Assembly: GCA_019689695.1 (NCBI GenBank)
Contig: JADGHA010000198.1
Coordinates: 1 to 7,471, forward strand
Reading direction: 5' to 3'
DNA length: 7,471 nt
Source of the DNA: Micromonosporaceae bacterium
GTDB lineage: Bacteria > Actinomycetota > Actinomycetes > Mycobacteriales > Micromonosporaceae
Shown here: in pieces, positions 1-7,200 of the stretch
How positions within the stretch are numbered: position 1 is the stretch's first letter
How the letters are laid out: each line of letters begins with the position of its first letter
Position numbers and translations under genes: made by a program
Notes under the pieces: generated by a model
Databases searched by the model: none
The model's input: only the letters and a program-made list of their open reading frames with translations
Told to the model about the DNA's origin: nothing

Positions 1-6
1 GCCGGC

Positions 7-555
7 TCACTCCAGCCAAACCTGGTCCGTGCGCAGCTCGGTGGCATCCGGGACCTTGCCTAGCAACGCCCACTGGTACCACTCGGCCTCGCTGCAGACC
101 CGCACGCAGCTAATCCCGTCGTCGCTCTGGTAGACCTCGGTCACCGCGCGCAAATCCCGCACCTCTCCATCGGGTACGAGCTGCACCACGCGCCGCCCGG
201 TGACGGTGTGCGCGTCCTCGGGCCGGACCGGGTCGCGTCGGGGCGGCGCGTCCAAAGTGGCCGGCCGCTCGGGGTCGCTCAATGGCGCGCCAGCCGCCGG
301 CTCCTCGACCCAGACCCGGTCGATCGGCACGAGTGGCGCGAAGACCTCGAGCTGCTCGGTCTCGGCCCGGTAGTAGTCCTGCTCGGTCAGCACCGGCACA
401 TACGTGCGGCTGCCGTGCACCACCGGGTCGTCCGCGCGGAGGTCACCACGCCAGCCCAGCCCCGGCATGCCCACGACGACCCGTCGGCCGCGCAGCGAAC
501 TGAGGCTGGACGCAGGAACTGGAACGACCGGCGCCGGTCTTCGCCTGGCGGTCAT
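7..555 (-). CDS. Hypothetical protein with an internally duplicated ~62-residue module
   Basis: I do not recognise this family. The 182-residue product has no signal peptide or membrane helix, so it is probably cytoplasmic. It has a basic, Pro-rich start (1-20), a first module (23-85), a Pro- and charge-rich linker (86-119) and a second module (120-182) ending at the stop. The modules share GRRVV at the start, a Pro, then DLRA, a V-x-V strand, (T/S)E-x-(D/E)-(Y/W)-Y, and D-x-VW-x-E at the end. Each looks mainly beta with one short helix. The two Cys residues (150 and 154) are only in the second copy. The ATG at 555 overlaps the stop of the hydrolase gene as ATGA and has GGAG 5 nt upstream. 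Its place at the end of a secretion-like operon suggests an adaptor, regulator or cargo-binding role, but nothing in the sequence proves that. Confidence 0.8.
   Translation of the reverse strand: MTARRRPAPVVPVPASSLSSLRGRRVVVGMPGLGWRGDLRADDPVVHGSRTYVPVLTEQDYYRAETEQLEVFAPLVPIDRVWVEEPAAGAPLSDPERPATLDAPPRRDPVRPEDAHTVTGRRVVQLVPDGEVRDLRAVTEVYQSDDGISCVRVCSEAEWYQWALLGKVPDATELRTDQVWLE
10..198 (-). repeat. Protein-level duplication, copy 2
   Basis: Residues 120-182 of the same protein. Landmarks are GRRVV (120-124), Pro128, DLRA (134-137), Val141, Val151, Val153, Glu156, Tyr160, Asp177, Val179-Trp180 and Glu182. Alignment to copy 1 needs only a one-residue deletion and a two-residue insertion. About 19 of 62 positions are identical by eye. 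Confidence 0.75.
301..489 (-). repeat. Protein-level duplication, copy 1
   Basis: Residues 23-85 of the 182-residue protein. Shared landmarks with copy 2 are GRRVV (23-27), Pro31, DLRA (38-41), Val45, Val53, Val55, Glu58, Tyr62, Asp79, Val81-Trp82 and Glu84. The similarity shows at the protein level and is not obvious in the DNA. Confidence 0.75.
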
Positions 556-1637
556 CGCGACTCCAGAGGGGCGCCGACATCAGCCATGAACCGTACCGGG
601 TCCACCGCGCCGGTCTTGTGCCCGTCGCCGTTGAGGTGCACCTCGAAGTGCAGGTGCGGGCCGGAGGAGTGGCCGGTGGAGCCGACGTACCCGATGACCT
701 GTCCGGCGGCGACGGTCTGGCCGACGCGCACCTGCGGTCGGTGCCCCATGTGGCAGTACCGGGTGATGACGTTGCCGGCGTGCAGGATGTCCACATACCA
801 CCCGCACCCCCGGACGTTCACGCCGCCATCGCCGACGCAGTTGTCGGTCGCTTGGCACATCGAGACCAGCACCTCGCCGGCGGCCGCCGCGTGGATGGGC
901 GTGTCACGAGCCACGATGAGGTCGACGCCCTGGTGGTCCCTGCGCTGCGCGGTGCGGAAGCCGGAACCGACCAGGGCGCCCTTGACCGGCGCGGTCCAGC
1001 CGGACGCGGCGATCTCGCCTTGGCTGGCGCAGCGCAAGTGGGTCTCCGAACCCGCGGCCCGCGCCCCGCCACCGGTCAACGCATCGACGATCTGCGTGGC
1101 GAGTGGTTCGTGTTTGGCGTACGCGTCGGGGTAGGCGCTGCGCTGGACGGCCTGCGCCGCGTCGGTCAGCGGCATCCGCTGCCAACCCTCCACCTTCACC
1201 AGCTTCTCGAAGAACTTCCGCGCGGCGTACGCGGGATCCTGAAGCTGCTCCGGGGTGCCCCACCCCATGCTCGGTCGCTGCTGGAACAGGCCGATCGAGT
1301 CGTGGTCGTTCCGCGGGCCGAGATCGGGCAGGTTGCGCAGCCACGACTCCTGCAGCGCGGTGGCGACGCCGATGACCCAACCGCGCGGCGGCACGCCCAT
1401 CTGCTGCGCGACGCTGACGATGATGGCGGCGTTGCGCATCTGGTCGGCGTCGATGTTGCTGAGCTGCGGCAGCTTGCCGTCTGGGTCGACGGTCTGCTGG
1501 ATGCCGCAGCGGCCGCTGGCCAGTGTGAAGGAGTCGCCGTCGTCTTCGAGACCGAGCAACAGGGCGCTGGCCGCGCCGCCGAAACAGAGCAGCAGGAGCG
1601 CGGACGCGAGCGCCGCCGCGAGCACCGCCCGCCTCAT
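552..1637 (-). CDS. Bifunctional cell-wall hydrolase: lysozyme-like transglycosylase plus M23 endopeptidase
   Basis: The 361-residue protein cuts peptidoglycan outside the membrane, probably to open a path for the secretion machine, as VirB1-type enzymes do. An N-terminal hydrophobic segment (about 4-30) is a signal peptide or anchor. The Cys at 18 is not in a proper lipobox. Domain 1 (about 63-190) resembles soluble lytic transglycosylases: ALQESW carries the likely catalytic Glu97, and SIGLFQQRP (114-122) matches the GLxQ motif. Domain 2 (about 212-352) is M23 with the zinc ligands intact: His235 and Asp239 in HQGVD, His296 in RYCHM, and His328 and His330 in GPHLHFE. It should therefore be active, cleaving peptide cross-links. 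The start at 1637 is set by GGAG 6 nt upstream and the ATGA overlap with the previous stop. The frame is open upstream to 1895, but that would overlap the previous gene by about 260 bases. The end overlaps the next gene by 4 nt. Confidence 0.93.
   Translation of the reverse strand: MRRAVLAAALASALLLLCFGGAASALLLGLEDDGDSFTLASGRCGIQQTVDPDGKLPQLSNIDADQMRNAAIIVSVAQQMGVPPRGWVIGVATALQESWLRNLPDLGPRNDHDSIGLFQQRPSMGWGTPEQLQDPAYAARKFFEKLVKVEGWQRMPLTDAAQAVQRSAYPDAYAKHEPLATQIVDALTGGGARAAGSETHLRCASQGEIAASGWTAPVKGALVGSGFRTAQRRDHQGVDLIVARDTPIHAAAAGEVLVSMCQATDNCVGDGGVNVRGCGWYVDILHAGNVITRYCHMGHRPQVRVGQTVAAGQVIGYVGSTGHSSGPHLHFEVHLNGDGHKTGAVDPVRFMADVGAPLESR
561..564 (-). promoter_or_regulatory. Ribosome binding site for the duplicated-module gene
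   Basis: GGAG on the minus strand lies 5 nt before the ATG at 555, within the last codons of the hydrolase gene. The surrounding CTGGAGTCG is identical to the sequence before the hydrolase start. Confidence 0.7.
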
Positions 1638-2173
1638 CCCCGACTCCAGTCCACACCGTCGACGAGCCACTCGCCGTCGGTCACCACCATGCGGAGCTCC
1701 ACGGTCCCGCTGTCCACCGGTACGCTGACCGCTGCCGCACCCGCGCTCTGCCGAATAAGCTGAGCCTCGCCGGTGGTCCGTTCCGCGGGAACGCCCGCGG
1801 GGTCCACCCCAGACAGTTTCTTGGCCAGTTCGGGCGTGGCGTATGGGGTGAGGCCGGCGTGCCACTGCCGCGCGCTGAGCTGCCTGCGCAACCACGCCCG
1901 GATGAACTGGTTGGCTACCGTCAGCGGCTGGGCAGCCCCGGGGGCCAGCGACGGCTCGGGCGGTGCGACGCTCGGCCCGCCATCCACACCGTCGTCCTGA
2001 TCAGACGGCGCAGCACCGGGGGTGCTCTGTATGCCCGAATTGGCTTGCACGGTGGCGGAGCCAGGATTGCTGCCACCGACGGCCCGGCCTATCCCGACCA
2101 CGATCGCCACGACGGAGGCCAGGACGACGGCGATACCGAGCCGCCCCTTCAGCCTTTCCAGGATCCACTGCAT
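1634..2173 (-). CDS. Single-pass membrane protein with VirB8/NTF2-like C-terminal domain (tentative)
   Basis: The 179-residue protein has a short basic cytoplasmic start (1-12), one membrane helix (about 13-30), a disordered Pro/Gly/Ser/Asp linker (31-82) and a small exported domain (83-179). That domain opens with a helix carrying ANQFIRAWL, followed by LTPYATPELAKKL and a strand-rich end (VELRMVVTDGEWLVDGVDW). An N-anchor, linker and compact helix-then-sheet domain is the layout of VirB8 and TcpC-type NTF2-like assembly factors, which bridge the channel and other parts of type IV systems. The assignment rests on this layout and on the neighbours. No catalytic motif is visible. The ATG at 2173 follows the previous stop by 9 nt with a modest AGGCGG site. 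The gene ends in a 4-nt ATGA overlap with the next one. An unrelated accessory membrane protein remains possible. Confidence 0.8.
   Translation of the reverse strand: MQWILERLKGRLGIAVVLASVVAIVVGIGRAVGGSNPGSATVQANSGIQSTPGAAPSDQDDGVDGGPSVAPPEPSLAPGAAQPLTVANQFIRAWLRRQLSARQWHAGLTPYATPELAKKLSGVDPAGVPAERTTGEAQLIRQSAGAAAVSVPVDSGTVELRMVVTDGEWLVDGVDWSRG
1644..1647 (-). promoter_or_regulatory. Ribosome binding site that sets the hydrolase start
   Basis: GGAG on the minus strand lies 6 nt before the ATG at 1637, inside the coding end of the upstream gene. It supports the start that places the hydrophobic leader at the N-terminus, and argues against longer upstream starts in the same frame. Confidence 0.75.
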
Positions 2174-2178
2174 GGCAT

Positions 2179-2184
2179 CCGCCT
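2179..2184 (-). promoter_or_regulatory. Weak ribosome binding site for the VirB8-like gene
   Basis: The minus strand reads AGGCGG, overlapping the TAG stop of the previous gene, 5 nt before the ATG at 2173. The match is imperfect. Coupling to termination of the upstream gene may help initiation. Confidence 0.5.
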
Positions 2185-4216
2185 AGAGGTCCCGCCGCGC
2201 CTCGGCGCGCACTCGGCCGCTCGCTCCGTTTGTCGCGGCCGGCTGCTCGGCCGGCCGACCGGACGGCGTGCGGGACGGGCGGTAGATGACGTAGTTGGGC
2301 TGGACCTCGGGCTGGGTCGGTTCGCTCCAACCACCACCGGTCGGCGCAGGCATCCGCCGCGGTGGACCTGCCGGCTCTTTGGGCGGCTCACTGGTTGGCG
2401 GCGGTTCCGGCGCGGGTAGGTCGAGATCGTCGCGCCGGTACTCGGGCCGCGGCCGCTCCTCGGCCGCCGCCACGGCACGGCGCCTCCGCCCGCCGAACGT
2501 CGGCTCCGGCGTGCCACCCGGCTCGACCACGGCGAGCCGGGCCGCCGCCCGGATGTCCCGGAAGAAGCGCCGGTGCCAGGAGCCGGCCGAGGTGACGGCC
2601 TCGGTGCTGTCCCGCCCGCCGAGCTGGGTGATCCGCCGGTACGGCCGCAGCAGGATCCAGCCGACGACGCCGGTCAGCCACACCAGCACCACCTGCAGCC
2701 AGCCGGGAAGCGTCGCCGTGCCCATGATGAGGTCGACCGCGAACAGGTAGACCGCCGCGCCGGCGCCGAAGACCACGATGTTGAACAGCGCCGCCACCAC
2801 CGCGTTGCCCAGCCGGCGGATGCCGGCGCTCGCCGGCCGGAGCAGGCCGACGGTGCCCAGGATCGGTGCCGCGATCACCGCCCACCGGAACAGCAGGAAG
2901 CCGAGCAGGACGAGCAGGGCCGCCGTGATGTCGAACATGGCGAACAGGAAGGCGGAGAGCATCGCGATGAACCCGGCGCCGATGCGGTCCATCCCGTTGG
3001 CACCCTGCAGATATTCGTACGCCTCCGGATCCTCGGCCTTGATCTGCTCGGCGACCTTCATCCACTGGTCCTTCTTCTGCTGGATGATCACCTCACGGGA
3101 GGCCGGGTCCTCGCGGATGTCTTCGATCTCGCCCCAGGTGAAGGACTTCGCGTCGTAGAGCGCCAGGCCGTACTTCTGCGCGGTCGGGCTGTCCGCCGAG
3201 CCGAGCGTGCCCCGAAGCCAGTTGCGGTAGAGGAACGCCTCGGTCACCGTGTCGCTGGCCCGTACCGCGGGCGGCCGGTTGTCGGCGCACGCCGCCTTGT
3301 TCGGCAGCTTGCACTGGTCGGCCGGGATCGCCTTGCTGGGCGGGCCGACCGCGCTGTGCACCGCGTTGAGCCCCGTGATCAGCGACTCGTCGGCGGCGTG
3401 CGCGGAGACGGTCGGCCAGGCGGCGAGCGCGGTCACCACCACCATGACGAACAGGGCCCAACCGGCCGTCGTCATCGCCGCGCTCATGTCCGACTGCCGG
3501 GAGCGCCAGATCAGGTAGAGGCCGACGACGGCCAGGGTTATCACGCCGAAGACGCTGAACACTTGCTGGTAGACCGCGCGGGTGGCCTGCCGGACCAGCG
3601 GGTCGGCCCACCCCCACATCTGGCCCGGGTCCCACGCCCGTTCCCGGATCGCGTTCGAGGCGCCGATGATGCCCGTGGCGATCATGAACTCGCCGTTGGC
3701 GATGGTGGTCTCAAACCGCTGGTCGGCGTTGGTTATCGGTGCCGTGCAGCTGCCCAGGTCGTACGTGTTGAAGTTGTATCCGGCGTAGCCGTACTGGCTG
3801 TACATGCCGGCCGCCCCCGGTTTCCTGGACGACTCGGGGCGGCTGGCGAACCATCCGGCCATGCCGGCGTCGGGCGCGTTGGGCGTAGGCGGATTTAGAC
3901 AGGTGAGGCGCTGGCTGCTGACCTTGCTCAGCCGGTCGACGCAGCCCTTGAAGTCCGCCTTCCACTCCTCAATCGAGCAGAGTTTCGCCGCCGCCGCCGC
4001 CGTAGACGGCGCTGCGGCCAGCAACGCCGGGCTGCCTGCGGCGGCCGCCGCCCGGCTGCCGGCCGCCGCCGGAGCGGCCGGGAACGACACGGTGGCGATC
4101 GCGATCACCAGGCTGGCCAGGACCAGCGCGACCAGCCGCTCGACCCAACCGACCGGGCAGGCGGGTCCGCTGGCACGCATGGACGGCCGCCCCAGGCGGC
4201 GTAGGTGGGCGGGCAC
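2183..4216 (-). CDS. Polytopic membrane protein with secreted N-terminal domain, VirB6/TrbL-like
   Basis: This is a likely channel or scaffold protein of the same machine. The 677 residues begin with a long signal peptide (basic start, hydrophobic core about 28-45) and an Ala-rich linker (47-77). An exported domain (about 78-213) contains Cys80, 92, 106 and 157, which could form disulfides. Membrane segments follow at about 215-237 and 248-269, then an exported loop (about 270-410, Cys302 and Cys310). A 49-residue hydrophobic stretch lies at 411-459, with further segments at 471-498 and 503-524. The last 150 residues are basic and Pro-rich. The positive-inside pattern puts this tail in the cytoplasm, next to the ATPase. 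The GTG start is chosen because GGAGG lies 6 nt upstream and the previous stop is 1 nt away. The ATG at 4180 would still leave a signal peptide but has a poorer ribosome site. VirB6/TrbL-like is inferred from layout and neighbours, not from a diagnostic motif. Confidence 0.82.
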   Translation of the reverse strand: MPAHLRRLGRPSMRASGPACPVGWVERLVALVLASLVIAIATVSFPAAPAAAGSRAAAAAGSPALLAAAPSTAAAAAKLCSIEEWKADFKGCVDRLSKVSSQRLTCLNPPTPNAPDAGMAGWFASRPESSRKPGAAGMYSQYGYAGYNFNTYDLGSCTAPITNADQRFETTIANGEFMIATGIIGASNAIRERAWDPGQMWGWADPLVRQATRAVYQQVFSVFGVITLAVVGLYLIWRSRQSDMSAAMTTAGWALFVMVVVTALAAWPTVSAHAADESLITGLNAVHSAVGPPSKAIPADQCKLPNKAACADNRPPAVRASDTVTEAFLYRNWLRGTLGSADSPTAQKYGLALYDAKSFTWGEIEDIREDPASREVIIQQKKDQWMKVAEQIKAEDPEAYEYLQGANGMDRIGAGFIAMLSAFLFAMFDITAALLVLLGFLLFRWAVIAAPILGTVGLLRPASAGIRRLGNAVVAALFNIVVFGAGAAVYLFAVDLIMGTATLPGWLQVVLVWLTGVVGWILLRPYRRITQLGGRDSTEAVTSAGSWHRRFFRDIRAAARLAVVEPGGTPEPTFGGRRRRAVAAAEERPRPEYRRDDLDLPAPEPPPTSEPPKEPAGPPRRMPAPTGGGWSEPTQPEVQPNYVIYRPSRTPSGRPAEQPAATNGASGRVRAEARRDL
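3986..4078 (-). repeat. Ala-coding GCC/GCG low-complexity tract
   Basis: Residues 47-77 of the polytopic membrane protein are mostly Ala with Ser, Pro and Gly, encoded by runs of GCC and GCG. The tract follows the signal peptide core and probably forms a flexible linker, with cleavage near its start. Such tracts are prone to length change. Confidence 0.6.
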
Positions 4217-4217
4217 C

Positions 4218-7200
4218 TCAGGCCTCCGGCCGGTCGTCGGTGAGGGGGTCCGGGGTGGCGCCGGCCGCGGGCAGGCTGGGTGCCTCTGCCGAGGCCGGGG
4301 TCGTGTCGAGGTGGTCGAGCAGCCCGGCGACGTAGGAGACGTCGACTCGGACCTTCTGGACCCGGCCGTCCACGTCCCGCATGACGAACTCGCGGAAGCC
4401 TAGCCGCTGCGCCGACGACGTGTCCACCATGGACAGGCCGGCCAGCACCTGTTCGTACCCGTCGTTGACCGGTACCCGCAGCAGTCGCAGCGCCTCTGCG
4501 GCGATCTCCGGGTCCTCCGCGATCCGGCCGACGAAGACCGTGGAGACCAGATTCTGCACGTCGAGCCCGAGGATGTCCCGCGGGTTCTGGGAAGCGACCA
4601 GCGCGGCCAGGTTCCACTTGCGGGAGTCGCGGGCCAGCCGGACCAGGAACGAGCGGCCAGAGCGCCAGCCCTCCATGAAGTGCGCCTCGTCCAGGCCGAC
4701 CAGCTTCCGCGAGGACATGTCGCCGCCGTAGCTGCGTCGCACCGCGAGCCGGTGTGCGGTGTGCAGCATCGGCAGGGCGAGCGCCTCCTCGGCCGACCAG
4801 TACTCCCGCTCAATCTTGAGGTCGGGCAGCCGCAGCCCGGCCATGGTGATGACGGTCAGCGCGGCGTCCGCGCCCAGCACTTTCTGCTGCGGCGAGCCGA
4901 AGAACAGCAGCGCGAGCGGCATCTCGGCGGTGTCCAGCAGCAGGTTGGCCAGCTCCCGCCCTTCGTCGTCGGCCAGGCCCTGCAGGCAGGCCACCACATC
5001 GTCCAGTGTGGAGGTCTCCTCGGCCGGCACCTGGCGCACCGCGTGCCGCAGCAGGGTCGCGGTGGACGCCTCCCTGGCCACCTGGGGCGGGACCAGCATG
5101 GAGCAGATGTCCTGGACGAGCATGCGCCGCTCGGCCCGGGCGTTCGACACGGCGATCTCGTACTCCCGGTCGCCGGCCGGCCCTTCCGGGAACTCCGTCC
5201 GACGCGGGGTGGGGATCAGCGAGTACGGCGCGAGGGTGCCCTGCTCGGACCCGGTCAGGTTGATCACCCGGCTGAACGGCCGCAGCTCAGGCATGGCGCA
5301 CAGCCGGGCCAGCGGGCCGGACGGGTCGAGCAGGGTGACCTGCACGCCCCGCCGCGCGGCGAGGTAGCCGAGCGCACCGAGCAACGTGGACTTCCCCCCG
5401 CCCGGCTCGGCGACGAAGACCGCGAGGCCGGAGCGCTCCCGGACCTCCATCGGGAAGTGCAGGTCCAGGAAGACGGGGCGCCGGCAGGTGCCGGCCGTGC
5501 GGCCGATCAGGTCACCGCGCCGGTCGCCCACAGTGGACGCCGCCTGGGGCAGCGCGGCGGCGAGCAGCTTCACCGGCATGCGCCGCACGTAGCCGGTGTT
5601 CGCGATCGGCTCGCCGGGAATGAACTCGCGGGCCAACCAGTCCTGGTTCTTCGGATGCTGGAGGGAGATGCGCAGCTCGCGGGAGTACAGCTGGATGACC
5701 CGCCTTGCCCGTTCCAGGCACTCCTCCCGCGACCGCCCGCCGACGGCGATGCGGTGCCAGCCGTGTGCCCGCGCCGACTCGACGGGCAGTCCGGTGGTCA
5801 TCTCGTCGCCGATCACCAGCGCCCGCTTGGCCAGCCGCTCCAGCTCCGGCGGTGCGTCGATGCCGTGCTCGGCGTAGTCCAGCTGCTGGGACCGGATCAT
5901 CCGTAGCCGGTGTTCCAGGTTGCGGAACGAGTCACCGGGTCCGAGGATGTCCACTCTGGACGAGAGCTCCATCGGCCAGGGCAGCCGCTCGTGGAAGTGC
6001 AGCCAGGGTTCGTGCCGCTCCGGGATCTCCAGCGGCTCCATCCGGCCGACGGTGAGCACCGCCACGTGCCGCTCCTCGCCGGTCATCCGGTTGACCAGCT
6101 TGACGGTCGAGCCGTACGGCGAGCGGTACCGCTCGATCTGCTCGGTCAGCGCAAGCAGGTCACCGCGCTCCCACTTCCCGTCGCTGACCGGGGAGAGCAT
6201 CGTGGGCGGGGACATGCACAGCGCCACCGACCGGTACAGCAGCCACTCCAGCTCGCTCGGGGTTGCCCGCCGGCCGCGCATGCCGAACGCCCCGAGCACC
6301 TCGTCGAACTGCTCCACGGTCCGGCTCAGCCGCCGCCGTTCGCCCTCGGCCACGCCCCGGCCGAAAACCCGCAGCACCTTCTCGACGAGCGAGTCGCCGA
6401 GTGACCGGCGGGCGAAGGTGATGCCCAGATAGGTCTGGCCCTCGGCGTGGTTGACCGACAGCAGGTGCCGTTGCGCCGCGACCAGATGGTCCGCCCAGGA
6501 GCTGGCACCGTCCACTGTCGGCAGCGGATGTGCGGTGTTGGCGTCGATGGTGCGGGCCCACTCATCGGCCGGGAACGGTCGGGTGGTGCGGCGCAGGTGC
6601 AGCCGAAAGCCGGCCAGGCCGGCGTACTGCTCGGAAATGGCCAACAGCAGCGCCTCGCGCTCGGCATCCGGCCGGAACGCCCACCGCACCTCGGGCAGCC
6701 AGTACCAGGCGGTGACGGTGTTCGGGGTGAAGGTGAGGTGGCCGGCGATCTCGGTGATCGCCAGTTCCGCCGCGGGATCGCGGTCGTTGAACTTGAGCTT
6801 GCCGGATCCTGGTCGCGGCGCCGGCTTGCGGGGCTGGACGGGCCGGGTGCCGCGCTTGTCGACCGTGGACCGCTTCTCAGCCGGTGGCCGCTTCTCCACC
6901 GCGGGCCGGGTGCCCACCGCGGGCCGCTTCTCGCCGCGCCGGCGCGGCGCCGGAAGGTTCGCCGGCGGTGTCTCCGTGACCCCAGCGGGACCGTCCGTGG
7001 GAAGGACGGCATCCAACCGCACCGGAGGCCGGTCCGCGGTGCGCTGCGCAGGGGCCTCCCGCGGCCCCCCCGGCAGGCGTTCCGTGGCGGACGCCACGCC
7101 GGCGCGATGACCGTTGCTGTCGCGGGCTACGTCGAGGGTCTTCCCGGCCGGCTCCGGCGCGGCTGCGTCGGCAGCGCCGCGCGAGCCAGCGGGCGACGCT

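Noticed and set aside
1650..1664. Lipoprotein reading of the hydrolase leader (Cys at residue 18)
   Set aside because: The residues before the Cys are all Leu. A lipobox needs a small residue just before the Cys, so a plain signal peptide or anchor fits better.
618..1763. Long plus-strand open frame of 381 codons
   Set aside because: It lies opposite the hydrolase and VirB8-like genes, whose minus-strand frames carry clear motifs. Long antisense frames are expected at this GC content, and the product has no recognisable domain.
1638..1895. Upstream extension of the hydrolase frame to a start at 1895
   Set aside because: It would overlap the VirB8-like gene by about 260 bases and bury the hydrophobic leader inside the protein. 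The ATG at 1637 has a good ribosome site and the ATGA overlap.
2234..2262. GGCCGG-rich inverted repeat near the end of the membrane protein gene, considered as a terminator
   Set aside because: It is inside the coding region, has no T-run on the minus strand, and the next gene follows by 9 nt, so termination there would make no sense.
2573..3898. Long plus-strand open frame of 441 codons
   Set aside because: It is antisense to the polytopic membrane protein. The product is rich in Arg, Gly, His and Asp with no sensible hydrophobic pattern, typical of a shadow frame.
4680..5906. Long plus-strand open frame of 408 codons
   Set aside because: It is antisense to the ATPase motor domain, whose Walker motifs establish the minus strand as coding.
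6932..6949. Perfect 18-bp GC palindrome, cgccgcgcc followed by ggcgcggcg
   Set aside because: It is inside the ATPase coding sequence, next to the basic repeat, and encodes an Arg run. GC palindromes of this size are common in such genomes, and no operator or terminator role is supported.
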